From an uncultured Lachnospiraceae bacterium (GTDB lineage: Bacteria > Bacillota > Clostridia > Lachnospirales > Lachnospiraceae), in the NCBI GenBank assembly GCA_910578335.1, contig CAJTPU010000008.1, positions 89,018 through 141,267 of the forward strand: a stretch of DNA of 52,250 bases, in the 5' to 3' direction. The translations under genes and the position numbers were made by a program. The notes under the pieces were generated by a model. That model made no database searches and had not been told where the DNA came from. It saw only the letters and a program-made list of their open reading frames with translations. Shown piece after piece: positions 8,114 to 17,779 of the stretch (the stretch's first letter is position 1; the number at the start of each line of letters is the position of its first letter).

Positions 8114-10507
8114 ATGAATTACGGCTATTTTGACGAAACAAACAAAGAATACGTTATCACCAAACCCAATACCCCCGCCCCTTGGGCAAACTACCTCGGT
8201 TCCCCTGCATACGGTGCGATTATCTCCAACAATGCAGGCGGCTACAGCTTTGTAAAGAGCGGCGCCAACGGCAGAATTCTGCGCTATCACTTTAACAGCG
8301 ACGACACCCCCGGCAGATATATCTATCTGCGGGATGACGAGACAAAGGATTACTGGTCTGTCTCCTGGCAGCCTGTGGCGAAGCCCTTAGAGGAGTATAA
8401 GAGCGAGTGTCATCACGGTACGGCGTACACAAACCTGATGGCGGATTACGCGGGGATTCACTCCGAAGCGCTCTACTATGTGCCCTTAAACAAGACCTAC
8501 GAGGTGTGGCGCGCTAAGATTACCAACACCACGGACAAGACAAGAAAGATATCTGTCTTTGCCTATGCGGAGTTTACCAACAACAGCAACTATGAGCAGG
8601 ACCAGGTCAATCTGCAGTACACCCTGTTTATCACGAGGACTTATTTTAAGGGCAACAAGATTGTACAGACCATCAACGAGAACTGTGGCAAGAATGAGAA
8701 AGGCAGCAACGGGCAGGAGCGCTTTTTGGGGCTTGCCGGCGCGCCGGTTACTTCTTACAATGGCGACAAGGCGGCGTTTATCGGGGATTACCATACCTAC
8801 GGCAATCCTGTGGCGGTGGAGCGCGGCATGTGTGACAATGTGCTGAATTACAATTCCAACGGCTGCGGTGCGCTGCACAGCGCGTTAGAGCTTGCTCCGG
8901 GCGAGAGCAAGGAGCTTGTCTTTGTATTGGGGCAGGCGGATGCAGAAGCGGCAGAGACGATTCTTTCCGGGTATGAAGCAGCAGGCACCGTGGAGAAGGA
9001 GCTTGCAAAGCTGAAGAATTACTGGCATGCAAAGCTTGCCAATTTTCAGGTCAATACGCCGGATGCGGCGTTCAACAGCATGGTAAATACATGGAATGCT
9101 TACCAGTGCTTTATTACCTTTACATGGTCCCGTGCAGCTTCCTTTGTTTACTGCGGACAGCGCAACGGCTACGGCTACCGCGATACCGTGCAGGATATTC
9201 AGGGCATTATCCACTTAGACCCCAAGATGGCGCTGGAACAGATTCGCTTTATGCTTTCCGCACAGGTAAACCACGGCGGCGGTCTGCCTCTGGTAAAGTA
9301 CAACCACAATCCCGGACATGAAGACACGCCGGACGACGAGTCCTATGTACGTGAGACAGGACATCCGGCATACCGTGCCGACGATGCGCTCTGGCTGTTC
9401 CCTACTGTCTGGAAATACGTGGCAGAGACCGGCGACAAGGATTTTATCAACGAAGTGATTCCCTATGCCAACAAGGAAGAGGGTACGGTATACGACCATT
9501 TAAAGAGGGCGATTCAGTTCTCCATGGACAGGCTGGGAGACCACAAGATGCCTGCCGGATTACATGCCGACTGGAATGACTGCCTGCGCCTTGGCAAAAA
9601 GGGAGAATCTACCTTTGTGGCGATGCAGCTCTATTATGCATTCACGGTGATGAAGGGCTTTGCAGAGGACCAGAAGGATACGGCATATATAGCATATCTG
9701 GAAAAGACCCAGAAGGAACTGGGAGAGACGATTGAAAAGGAATGCTGGGAGGAGGACCGCTATGTCAGAGGCATCAAGGAGGACGGGCAGGTTATCGGCT
9801 CCAAGCATGACCCTGAGGCAAGCATGTGGCTGAATCCCCAGTCCTGGTCCGTTATCAGCGGGCTTGCATCAAGGGAGCAGGCGGAGGCGGCGCTGGAATC
9901 CGTGTACAGGGAGCTTAACACCAAGTATGGCGTGCGCCTGATGACCCCTTCCTATGTGGACCATGCTTTTGACGGCGCACAGGCGCTTCTGTTCAATCCG
10001 TCTACCAAGGAAAACGGCGGTATTTTCTCACAGCCGCAGGGCTGGATTATTCTGGCAGAGGCGTTGATGGGACATGGAAACCGTGCATTTACCTATTTTA
10101 CGGAGAGCTCGCCCGCTTCCCAGAATGACTGTGCAGAGATAAGAAGGCTGGAGCCCTACGTGCATGGACAGTTTACCGAGAGCGTGGAGTCTCCTTTCGA
10201 GGGACGCTCCCATGTGCATTGGCTGACCGGCACGGCTTCTACCTGTATGGTGGGCTGTGTGGAGGGTATCTGCGGTATGCGTCCTGACTTAAACGGTCTG
10301 TGGGTATGCCCCTCTATCCCCTCCGACTGGAAGGAAATTACCATGGATAAGACTTTCCGTGGCAGGAAGCTGCATATAATAGTAAAGAACCCTGACGGAG
10401 CCGAGGGCGGCTTCAAGGAGTTTTACATCAACGGCGAAAAGGCAGAACAGCCTTATGTGCCGGCAGACAAGATGCTTGCGGAAAATGAAATTATACTTGT
10501 CATGTAA
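8114..10507 (+). CDS. GH94 cellobiose phosphorylase
   Basis: The 797-residue protein has the length and N-terminus typical of clostridial cellobiose phosphorylases (NYGYFDETNKEYVITKPNTP, then PWANYLGSPAYGAIISNNAGGYSF). The (alpha/alpha)6 catalytic domain has YCGQRNGYGYRDTVQDIQG (about residues 350-368) and the catalytic Asp in ADWNDCLRLG (about residue 489). The C-terminal part has GQFTESVESPFEGRSHVHWLTGTAS and IPSDWKEITM. It splits cellobiose with phosphate into glucose-1-phosphate and glucose in the cytoplasm. In this locus it would handle cellobiose from glucomannan or cellulose. AAAGGAGAAG lies at 8096-8105, about 8 bases before ATG 8114. It is separated from the esterase by the large palindrome and runs straight into the FNT channel gene. 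Cellodextrin phosphorylase is less likely because of the protein length. Confidence 0.94.
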   Translation: MNYGYFDETNKEYVITKPNTPAPWANYLGSPAYGAIISNNAGGYSFVKSGANGRILRYHFNSDDTPGRYIYLRDDETKDYWSVSWQPVAKPLEEYKSECHHGTAYTNLMADYAGIHSEALYYVPLNKTYEVWRAKITNTTDKTRKISVFAYAEFTNNSNYEQDQVNLQYTLFITRTYFKGNKIVQTINENCGKNEKGSNGQERFLGLAGAPVTSYNGDKAAFIGDYHTYGNPVAVERGMCDNVLNYNSNGCGALHSALELAPGESKELVFVLGQADAEAAETILSGYEAAGTVEKELAKLKNYWHAKLANFQVNTPDAAFNSMVNTWNAYQCFITFTWSRAASFVYCGQRNGYGYRDTVQDIQGIIHLDPKMALEQIRFMLSAQVNHGGGLPLVKYNHNPGHEDTPDDESYVRETGHPAYRADDALWLFPTVWKYVAETGDKDFINEVIPYANKEEGTVYDHLKRAIQFSMDRLGDHKMPAGLHADWNDCLRLGKKGESTFVAMQLYYAFTVMKGFAEDQKDTAYIAYLEKTQKELGETIEKECWEEDRYVRGIKEDGQVIGSKHDPEASMWLNPQSWSVISGLASREQAEAALESVYRELNTKYGVRLMTPSYVDHAFDGAQALLFNPSTKENGGIFSQPQGWIILAEALMGHGNRAFTYFTESSPASQNDCAEIRRLEPYVHGQFTESVESPFEGRSHVHWLTGTASTCMVGCVEGICGMRPDLNGLWVCPSIPSDWKEITMDKTFRGRKLHIIVKNPDGAEGGFKEFYINGEKAEQPYVPADKMLAENEIILVM

Positions 10508-10518
10508 GGAGGAATGGA

Positions 10519-11364
10519 ATGCACTCACCTTTGGAGATTGCCAGAAATTATGTTGAAATCGGAATTCACAAGGTAAGGCTGTCCGCCTTTAAGATGCTGA
10601 TGCTCGGCGTTTTTGCAGGTATTTTTATTGGATTTGCCGGCATTGGCTCCACCGTGGGAGCTTCCACGGTGGAGAACGCTTCCCTTGCCAAGCTTATCAG
10701 CGCCTGTCTGTTTCCGGCAGGTATGGCGATGGTGCTGGTAGCCGGCAGTGAGCTGTTCACAGGCAACAACCTGATTATTATTTCATGGCTGGAAAAAAAG
10801 ATTAAGCTTGCGGAGATGTTAAAGAACTGGTTTTTCGTATTTATCGGCAATTTTCTGGGTGCGGCGCTGGTGGCTGTGCTGGTAGTTTTTGGGCACACGC
10901 CGGATTTGTTTGGCGGCAGGCTGGCGGAGAGCATGGTAAACGCGGCGCTGAACAGGGTGAATCTATCCTTTGGCGAGTCCTTTATCAGGGGTATTTTGTG
11001 TAATATACTGGTATGCATCGCCGTGTGGGGGGCGTTCGCTTCCAAGCAGGTGCCGGGGAAGCTTTTGATGAGCTTCTGGCCGGTTATGCTCTTTGTACTG
11101 TGCGGTTTTGAACACAGCATAGCGGACATTTATTTTGGCATTGCCGGAATCCTCACGGCAGGAGAGTATGGCATTGCGGCAGAAGGGCTTACATGGGGCA
11201 GTTTTCTGTTAAAGAACCTGCTGCCGGTGACGCTCGGCAATATTGTGGGCGGCGCAGGAATTGTGGGCGTCGGCTACTGGGCAGTATACTTGCGGCATAC
11301 ACCGCTGTATATCAGAACGATTGAAGCCGAGCAGGAAGAAATCGATATTGCGGAAGAGTATTGA
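10519..11364 (+). CDS. Formate/nitrite transporter (FNT) family channel
   Basis: The 281-residue membrane protein has six predicted transmembrane segments and the FNT signatures: AGSELFTGNN (about residues 75-84), the conserved pore His in GFEHSIADIYF (about residue 200), and LLPVTLGNIVGG (about 236-247). FNT pentamers move small monovalent anions such as formate, nitrite or hydrosulfide. It starts 11 bases after the GH94 stop with AAGGAGG at 10507-10513, so it is probably co-transcribed with the phosphorylase, which suggests export of fermentation formate during growth on these sugars. The substrate is not shown by the sequence; hydrosulfide channels of Clostridia belong to the same family. 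Confidence 0.88.
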   Translation: MHSPLEIARNYVEIGIHKVRLSAFKMLMLGVFAGIFIGFAGIGSTVGASTVENASLAKLISACLFPAGMAMVLVAGSELFTGNNLIIISWLEKKIKLAEMLKNWFFVFIGNFLGAALVAVLVVFGHTPDLFGGRLAESMVNAALNRVNLSFGESFIRGILCNILVCIAVWGAFASKQVPGKLLMSFWPVMLFVLCGFEHSIADIYFGIAGILTAGEYGIAAEGLTWGSFLLKNLLPVTLGNIVGGAGIVGVGYWAVYLRHTPLYIRTIEAEQEEIDIAEEY

Positions 11365-11383
11365 CAATCTGTGGCAAAAGAAA

Positions 11384-11425
11384 AGCCGGAGCGCGTATCA
11401 GAAAGATACGTGTTCCGGTTTTTTG
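11384..11425. terminator. Bidirectional intrinsic terminator
   Basis: The hairpin pairs GCCGGA-GCGTATC (11385-11399) with GATACG-TTCCGG (11405-11419), followed by TTTTTTGTTTTG on the + strand; the other strand also ends in a T-rich run. It lies between the convergent FNT and typA genes and can end both. Confidence 0.85.
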
Positions 11426-11466
11426 TTTTGTAGGATTAGGGTGTCAAAAGCCCTGATTGAAGCAGC

Positions 11467-13296
<1,830 letters not shown>

Positions 13297-13337
13297 AAAT
13301 CTCCTCATTTCTGTTATTACACTCTCAAAACTGTTAC

Positions 13338-13366
13338 AGTATAGCACTATTTGTCGCTAAATACAA
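13338..13366 (-). promoter_or_regulatory. Sigma-A-type promoter of typA
   Basis: On the minus strand TTGTAT (13366-13361), a 17-base spacer and TATACT (13343-13338) form a near-consensus vegetative promoter, giving a leader of about 35 bases before the typA start. Confidence 0.75.
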
Positions 13367-13506
13367 GAAAAAATAAGGGAAGAGAAGGGATTGTCATAAG
13401 CCGCGGCGGATAGTTGTGCTAAGTGGGGGCAAAGTGGAGTATATATATTAGTACAATACTGGCGAAAGCCGCAAAAATTCTTAAGCGTAAGAAAAGGAGA
13501 ACAAGT

Positions 13507-14148
13507 ATGACAGATAAGGTTATTGAAAACAATCAGGTAACGATTATGGGGGAAATTGTAAGTACATTCACCTATAGTCATGAGATTTTTGGCGAGGGCT
13601 TTTACATGGTAGAGGTAAAAGTACAGCGTCTGAGTGATTCCTTTGACGTAATTCCCATGATGGTGTCTGAGCGCCTGATAGACGTCAGCGCGGATTACAG
13701 GGGCTATCATATCGAAGTGAACGGACAGTTCCGCTCCTATAACAGGCACGAAGAGAGAAAAAACAGGCTTGTGCTTTCCGTATTTGCAAGGGAAATCGCG
13801 TTTGTGGAGGAAATTGAGGAAAGTGCAAAGACAAACCAGATTTTTCTGGACGGGTATATCTGCAAGGCGCCCATCTATAGGAAAACGCCTCTTGGAAGAG
13901 AAATTGCGGACCTGCTGCTGGCAGTTAACCGCCCTTATGGCAAGTCTGATTACATACCCTGCATTTGCTGGGGAAGAAACGCCCGTTTTGCCAGCGGCTT
14001 TGAGGTGGGAGAACGCTGCAGCGTATGGGGACGTATCCAGAGCAGGGAATATATGAAAAAAATAGATGAAGAGACGGTTGAAAAAAGAGTGGCTTATGAA
14101 GTATCCGTCAGCAAATTAGAGCTGTCACGCGAGGAGGTGCAGGAGTAA
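13507..14148 (+). CDS. OB-fold single-stranded DNA-binding protein (SSB-like, two OB repeats)
   Basis: The 213-residue product reads as two OB-fold units. Residues about 5-100 begin NNQVTIMGEIVSTFTYSHEIFGEGFYMVEV, and residues about 105-205 contain NQIFLDGYICKAPIYRKTPLGREIADLLLAVNR and YIPCICWGRNARFASGF, the latter very like the core of bacterial SSB and primosomal PriB proteins. It would bind single-stranded DNA in replication or repair. The frame is open from 13423, but AAAAGGAGA immediately upstream supports ATG 13507. It lacks the acidic SSB tail (it ends REEVQE), so it is probably an accessory paralogue and not the main SSB. Its partner is unknown. The typA gene diverges from it. Confidence 0.8.
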   Translation: MTDKVIENNQVTIMGEIVSTFTYSHEIFGEGFYMVEVKVQRLSDSFDVIPMMVSERLIDVSADYRGYHIEVNGQFRSYNRHEERKNRLVLSVFAREIAFVEEIEESAKTNQIFLDGYICKAPIYRKTPLGREIADLLLAVNRPYGKSDYIPCICWGRNARFASGFEVGERCSVWGRIQSREYMKKIDEETVEKRVAYEVSVSKLELSREEVQE

Positions 14149-14171
14149 AAGGGCGGGAAACCAATAAAAAG

Positions 14172-14200
14172 TTGTCAAGGTGCGTAAATTATGGTATAAT
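14172..14200 (+). promoter_or_regulatory. Sigma-A-type promoter of the CobA-like gene
   Basis: TTGTCA (14172-14177), a 17-base spacer and a perfect TATAAT (14195-14200) lie 44 bases upstream of the start at 14244. Confidence 0.85.
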
Positions 14201-14243
14201 CACGGCAAAAATAAAAATTGGACATACATAATGGAGAGAATTT

Positions 14244-14738
14244 ATGAGCACGATTCACATTTATACCGGAGACGGCAGGGGAAAATCCCCGGCGGCGCTC
14301 GGCAGGGCGGTACAGGCTGCCGCAAGGGGTGAGCAGGTGGTTATCATACAGTTTTTAAAAGGAAAGGGGCTTGAAGACACAGAATTCGTCAGAAGGCTGG
14401 AGCCGGAAATCAAGCTGTTCCGTTTTGAAAAATCTGATGAAAACTATGAAGAACTGTCTGAAGAGAAGAAAGCGGAAGAAATCATGAATATCCGCAACGG
14501 TCTTAATTTTGCCAAAAAGGTGTTGTCCACCGGAGAGTGCAATCTGCTTATTTTAGACGAGGTATTGGGGCTTTTGGAAAAAAACATTATTCAGACGGAG
14601 GATTTGACCGGTCTTCTTGCCCAAAAAGGAGACACAGATGTAATACTAACCGGTATTTCTTTAAATGACGAGGTATGTATTCTGGCAGACGAGGTTTCCA
14701 AGATAGAGACCTTAAAATTCAAGGCATTTGACATGTAA
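14244..14738 (+). CDS. CobA/BtuR-family ATP-binding protein (possible corrinoid adenosyltransferase)
   Basis: The 164-residue P-loop protein begins IHIYTGDGRGKSPAALGRAV, which corresponds to the Walker A of CobA/BtuR cob(I)alamin adenosyltransferases, and has VVIIQFLKG (about residue 32) and Walker B LLILDEV (about residue 108), both typical of the family. The family moves adenosyl from ATP to cob(I)alamin. Two points are odd: Walker A reads GKSPA where the family usually has GKTTA, and the protein is shorter than typical members (about 180-200 residues), losing the C-terminal end. No other cobalamin genes are adjacent. It may have a changed role. It has its own promoter and terminator, so it is monocistronic. 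AGAGAA and TTT precede ATG 14244. Confidence 0.78.
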   Translation: MSTIHIYTGDGRGKSPAALGRAVQAAARGEQVVIIQFLKGKGLEDTEFVRRLEPEIKLFRFEKSDENYEELSEEKKAEEIMNIRNGLNFAKKVLSTGECNLLILDEVLGLLEKNIIQTEDLTGLLAQKGDTDVILTGISLNDEVCILADEVSKIETLKFKAFDM

Positions 14739-14743
14739 CAGGT

Positions 14744-14790
14744 TCCGGCATAAAATCCCGACAAGTGAAGGGAATTTTATGCCGGATTTT
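14744..14790 (+). terminator. Intrinsic terminator after the CobA-like gene
   Basis: TCCGGCATAAAATCCC (14744-14759) pairs with GGGAATTTTATGCCGGA (14770-14786), followed by TTTTG. Confidence 0.85.
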
Positions 14791-14863
14791 GTTATCCTTA
14801 GATTATCTTAAGGAAATTTAAGGAAAAAATATACTCTCTATTCAGAATAAAGCAAAGTTTTTA

Positions 14864-14872
14864 TGGTATACT
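14864..14872 (+). promoter_or_regulatory. Extended -10 promoter upstream of the P-type ATPase
   Basis: TGGTATACT, an extended -10 element (TGN plus TATACT), lies 54 bases before the ATPase start. No strong -35 box is visible at the right distance. Confidence 0.55.
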
Positions 14873-14926
14873 GCTTGCGAATATTACAAAAGACGACGGA
14901 GTAAAGACAGAGAGGGATACATTGAC

Positions 14927-17302
14927 ATGGAAGAGAAACAAGGCGTTATCGGACTGACAGGGAGAGAAGTAGAAGAGAGAGTAACGCAGGGGCTTAGCAA
15001 CCGCACCGATATTACAACAGGGAAGACAGCCGGTAAAATCATAAAATCCAATATATTGACCTATTTTAACCTGATTTTTCTGATTCTGACCGTACTGCTC
15101 TGCATGGTTGGTTCGTTTCGAAATCTGACCTTTCTGCCGGTCATTATCGGCAATACTGTGATTGGCATTATACAGGAGCTCCGTGCAAAGCGGACCTTAG
15201 ACAAAATGAATATGCTGAATGCGCCCCATTCCATTGTCATAAGAGACGGCGTGCAGCTTCAGATTCCGTCTGAGGAGCTGGTAAAGGATGATGTGGTGCT
15301 GCTTTCTGCAGGAAGCCAGATATGTGCGGATGCCGTTGTGCTGCGGGGCTGTATTTTTGCCAATGAAGCGCTTTTGACCGGTGAGGCGGACGAAATCAAG
15401 AAGACGGCGGGCGACAGCCTTTTGTCAGGCAGCTTTGTGGTATCGGGACAGTGTTATGCAAAGCTGACCTGTGTGGGAAATGAATCCTATATTTCCAGAC
15501 TGACAGCAGAAGCGAAGGCGATGGGGAGCGGAGAGCAGTCGGAGATGATACGCTCCCTCAACCGGATTGTGAAATGGGTCGGTATCATTATCATTCCAGT
15601 GGCGGCGATATTGTTTGCACAGGCGTACTATGTGAATGAGGAAACCTTTCGAAAGAGCATTGTCTCTATGGTAGCGGCTGTTCTGGGCATGATTCCTGAG
15701 GGGCTTTATCTTCTGACAACAGTGTCGCTTGCACTCAGCACCATACGGCTGGCGAGACGGAAGGTGCTTTTACATGATATGAAGAGCATCGAGACTCTGG
15801 CGCGGGTGGATACCTTGTGCGTGGACAAGACCGGTACGATTACCGAGGCGGGCATGGAGGTACAAAAGCTGCTTGTAAGCAGAGCCAATCCGGCAGGCGC
15901 CGCTACGGTGCAGGAACTGGAGGGGCTTTTGGCAGAGTATGCGGCTGCCACGTCGGATGCCAATATTACCATGCAGGCGATACGGGAATATCCGCCGATT
16001 TTGCAAAAAAGCACAGCCGCGGGAGAGTGGAAGGTGCTTTCCGCCATGCCGTTTTCTTCGGCGAGAAAATACAGTATGGTTTCCTTTGCGGAGGGAAGCT
16101 TTGTGCTTGGGGCGCCTGAGATTGTGCTTGGGGGGCAGCAGGAGCTGGTGTCACAGGAAATATATCCCTATGTAAAAAAAGGGTATCGGGTGCTTGCGCT
16201 TGGCAGATGCAAGCCTTTGGAAAACGGGGCGGAGGGGCTGCCGGAAGCGGTAGTGCCGTTGGGGTATGTGATTCTGACAAATCCCATCCGGCAGAATGCA
16301 AAGGAGACCTTTGCCTACTTTAAAGAGCAGGGCGTCGCCATAAAGGTTATTTCCGGCGACAATCCGGAAACCGTATCGGAAATTGCGCGCCATGCGGGAA
16401 TTGAAAATGCAGAGCGGTTTATCGATGCAAGTATGCTGCATACGGACGGTGAACTGGCGGAGGCGGCAAACCGGTATACGGTTTTTGGGCGCGTGACGCC
16501 AAAGCAAAAGCAGATGATTGTAAAAGCACTGCAGAAAGCAGGGCATACGGTTGCCATGACGGGAGACGGCGTAAATGATATTCTGGCGATGAAAGACGCC
16601 GACTGCAGTGTTGCCATGGCATCCGGCAGTGAAGCGGCGGCGCAGGCAGCACAGGTGGTGCTTCTGGATTCCGATTTTGCCCACATGCCAAGCGTGGTGT
16701 TGGAGGGGCGCTGCGTGGTAAACAATATCCAGCGTTCGGCAAGTCTTTTCCTCGTAAAAAATATTTTTTCCCTGCTGATGGCTTTGTTCTCCGCAGTATT
16801 TGCCTTTACGTACCCTTTGGAGCCTGCGCAGATATCGCTTATCAGTATGTTTACCATTGGAATGCCGGGGTTCTTTCTGGCGCTGGAGCCCAATAAGAAA
16901 CGCATCGAGGGGCATTTTATTACAAACGTAATTGCCAAGGCGCTGCCGGCGGGGCTGACCGACGTGCTTGCGGTGGGGGCGCTGGTAGTCTGCGGCGCTG
17001 CGTTTTCCCTTCCGGACACGGATGTTGCCACGGCGTCGACGCTGCTGCTTGCCGTAGTCGGTTTTATGATACTCATTAAAATCAGCCATCCCTTCACGCC
17101 GATGAAATACGTGATTCTGGCTTGCAGTATCTTTGGGCTGATGTTTAGCGGGATTTTTCTCGGAAAGCTTTTTGCCATCAGCGAGATGTCAGAAATCTGT
17201 ATTCTGCTTTTGGTGATATTTGCTTTTGCTGCAGAATCGTTGTTTCGATATCTTTCGCTGGCTGTGGAGAAGCTTTACCGATGGTACGCGGGCAGGAAGT
17301 AA
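14927..17302 (+). CDS. Cation-translocating P-type ATPase (P2/CtpE-like)
   Basis: The 791-residue membrane pump has the E1-E2 ATPase motifs: LLTGEADEIKK (actuator TGE, about residue 152), PEGLYLLTTVSLA (membrane ion site, about 262-274), the phosphorylated Asp in CVDKTGTIT (Asp300), KVISGDNPETV, and MTGDGVNDILAMKDADCSVAM (about 545-565). About ten transmembrane segments are predicted. PEGL in the M4 helix and the lack of N-terminal heavy-metal CxxC domains place it with P2-type pumps for Ca2+ or similar cations; it is most like the CtpE group, but the ion cannot be fixed from sequence. GAGAGG at 14910-14915 is a modest ribosome binding site. Two tRNA genes follow. A 312-residue open frame on the opposite strand is a shadow. 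Confidence 0.88.
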   Translation: MEEKQGVIGLTGREVEERVTQGLSNRTDITTGKTAGKIIKSNILTYFNLIFLILTVLLCMVGSFRNLTFLPVIIGNTVIGIIQELRAKRTLDKMNMLNAPHSIVIRDGVQLQIPSEELVKDDVVLLSAGSQICADAVVLRGCIFANEALLTGEADEIKKTAGDSLLSGSFVVSGQCYAKLTCVGNESYISRLTAEAKAMGSGEQSEMIRSLNRIVKWVGIIIIPVAAILFAQAYYVNEETFRKSIVSMVAAVLGMIPEGLYLLTTVSLALSTIRLARRKVLLHDMKSIETLARVDTLCVDKTGTITEAGMEVQKLLVSRANPAGAATVQELEGLLAEYAAATSDANITMQAIREYPPILQKSTAAGEWKVLSAMPFSSARKYSMVSFAEGSFVLGAPEIVLGGQQELVSQEIYPYVKKGYRVLALGRCKPLENGAEGLPEAVVPLGYVILTNPIRQNAKETFAYFKEQGVAIKVISGDNPETVSEIARHAGIENAERFIDASMLHTDGELAEAANRYTVFGRVTPKQKQMIVKALQKAGHTVAMTGDGVNDILAMKDADCSVAMASGSEAAAQAAQVVLLDSDFAHMPSVVLEGRCVVNNIQRSASLFLVKNIFSLLMALFSAVFAFTYPLEPAQISLISMFTIGMPGFFLALEPNKKRIEGHFITNVIAKALPAGLTDVLAVGALVVCGAAFSLPDTDVATASTLLLAVVGFMILIKISHPFTPMKYVILACSIFGLMFSGIFLGKLFAISEMSEICILLLVIFAFAAESLFRYLSLAVEKLYRWYAGRK

Positions 17303-17345
17303 TGTTTTGAAATTGCTAAATTTGGCAAAAAATTTGGAAAAGCTA

Positions 17346-17375
17346 TTGACAAATTGCCTGCTTTTAGGATACAAT
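17346..17375 (+). promoter_or_regulatory. Promoter of the tRNA-Val/tRNA-Met pair
   Basis: TTGACA (17346-17351), an 18-base spacer and TACAAT (17370-17375) lie 20 bases upstream of tRNA-Val: a consensus -35 typical of stable RNA genes. Confidence 0.85.
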
Positions 17376-17395
17376 AGCAAAGTCGGTTGCGGCAT

Positions 17396-17468
17396 GGGGT
17401 CTTAGCTCAGCTGGGAGAGCATCTGCCTTACAAGCAGAGGGTCATAGGTTCGAGCCCTATAGGCCCCA
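17396..17468 (+). tRNA. tRNA-Val (anticodon TAC)
   Basis: A 73-base cloverleaf: acceptor GGGGTCT pairs with AGGCCCC, D-arm TAGCTCAGCTGGGAGAGCA, anticodon stem TCTGC/GCAGA with loop CTTACAA (anticodon TAC), and T-loop GGTTCGAGCC. The discriminator base is A and CCA is not encoded. Confidence 0.96.
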
Positions 17469-17522
17469 TTCCATTGACTTAAGTCAGTCCGATGAAAGTT
17501 TTTCCCGTTTCCTTTAGAATAT

Positions 17523-17596
17523 GGCGAGATAGCTCAGTTGGCTAGAGCATACGGTTCATACCCGTAGTGTCGAGGGTTCGAATCCCCCTCTCGCTA
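17523..17596 (+). tRNA. tRNA-Met, elongator type (anticodon CAT)
   Basis: A 74-base cloverleaf starting GGCGAGA with 3' strand TCTCGCT, anticodon stem TACGG/CCGTA and loop TTCATAC (anticodon CAT). The anticodon stem lacks the three G-C pairs of initiator tRNA, and the arm resembles the elongator tRNA-Met of Bacillus. tRNA-Ile with a lysidine-modified CAT is a less likely alternative. CCA is not encoded. Confidence 0.92.
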
Positions 17597-17603
17597 CTTT
17601 AAG

Positions 17604-17644
17604 AAGTCCAGAAGCCTTGGAAAACCAAGGAGTTTGGGCTTTTT
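17604..17644 (+). terminator. Intrinsic terminator of the tRNA pair
   Basis: AAGTCCA (17604-17610) pairs with TGGGCTT (17635-17641), with inner stem CCTTGG-AAAA-CCAAGG and a following T-run. Confidence 0.75.
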
Positions 17645-17700
17645 GTGTTTCCTCTTAGCCGTGCGGCGTGTTTGGGTCAGGCGGGCGTATAAAAATGCGG

Positions 17701-17728
17701 TTGACAATATAAAGGAGGATAATATAAA
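17701..17728 (+). promoter_or_regulatory. Probable promoter of the methyltransferase gene
   Basis: TTGACA (17701-17706), a 16-base spacer and TATAAA (17723-17728). An AAAGGAGG in the spacer looks like a ribosome binding site but has no usable start codon at the right distance. Confidence 0.6.
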
Positions 17729-17779
17729 CTGAACGTGATGACAGGGAAAATACAAAAGAATTAAGCGGAAACAGTAAAA

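Noticed and set aside
10566..11129. 187-codon open frame on the minus strand
   Set aside because: Antisense to the FNT channel; low-complexity Ser/Ala/Pro content and no ribosome binding site.
16151..17089. 312-codon open frame on the minus strand
   Set aside because: It lies entirely inside the P-type ATPase gene, is rich in His/Arg/Cys as expected for an antisense shadow, and has no ribosome binding site or recognisable domain.
17738..17764. 8-codon ORF upstream of the methyltransferase
   Set aside because: Too short, and the AAAGGAGG is about 20 bases away; no regulatory structure is seen.
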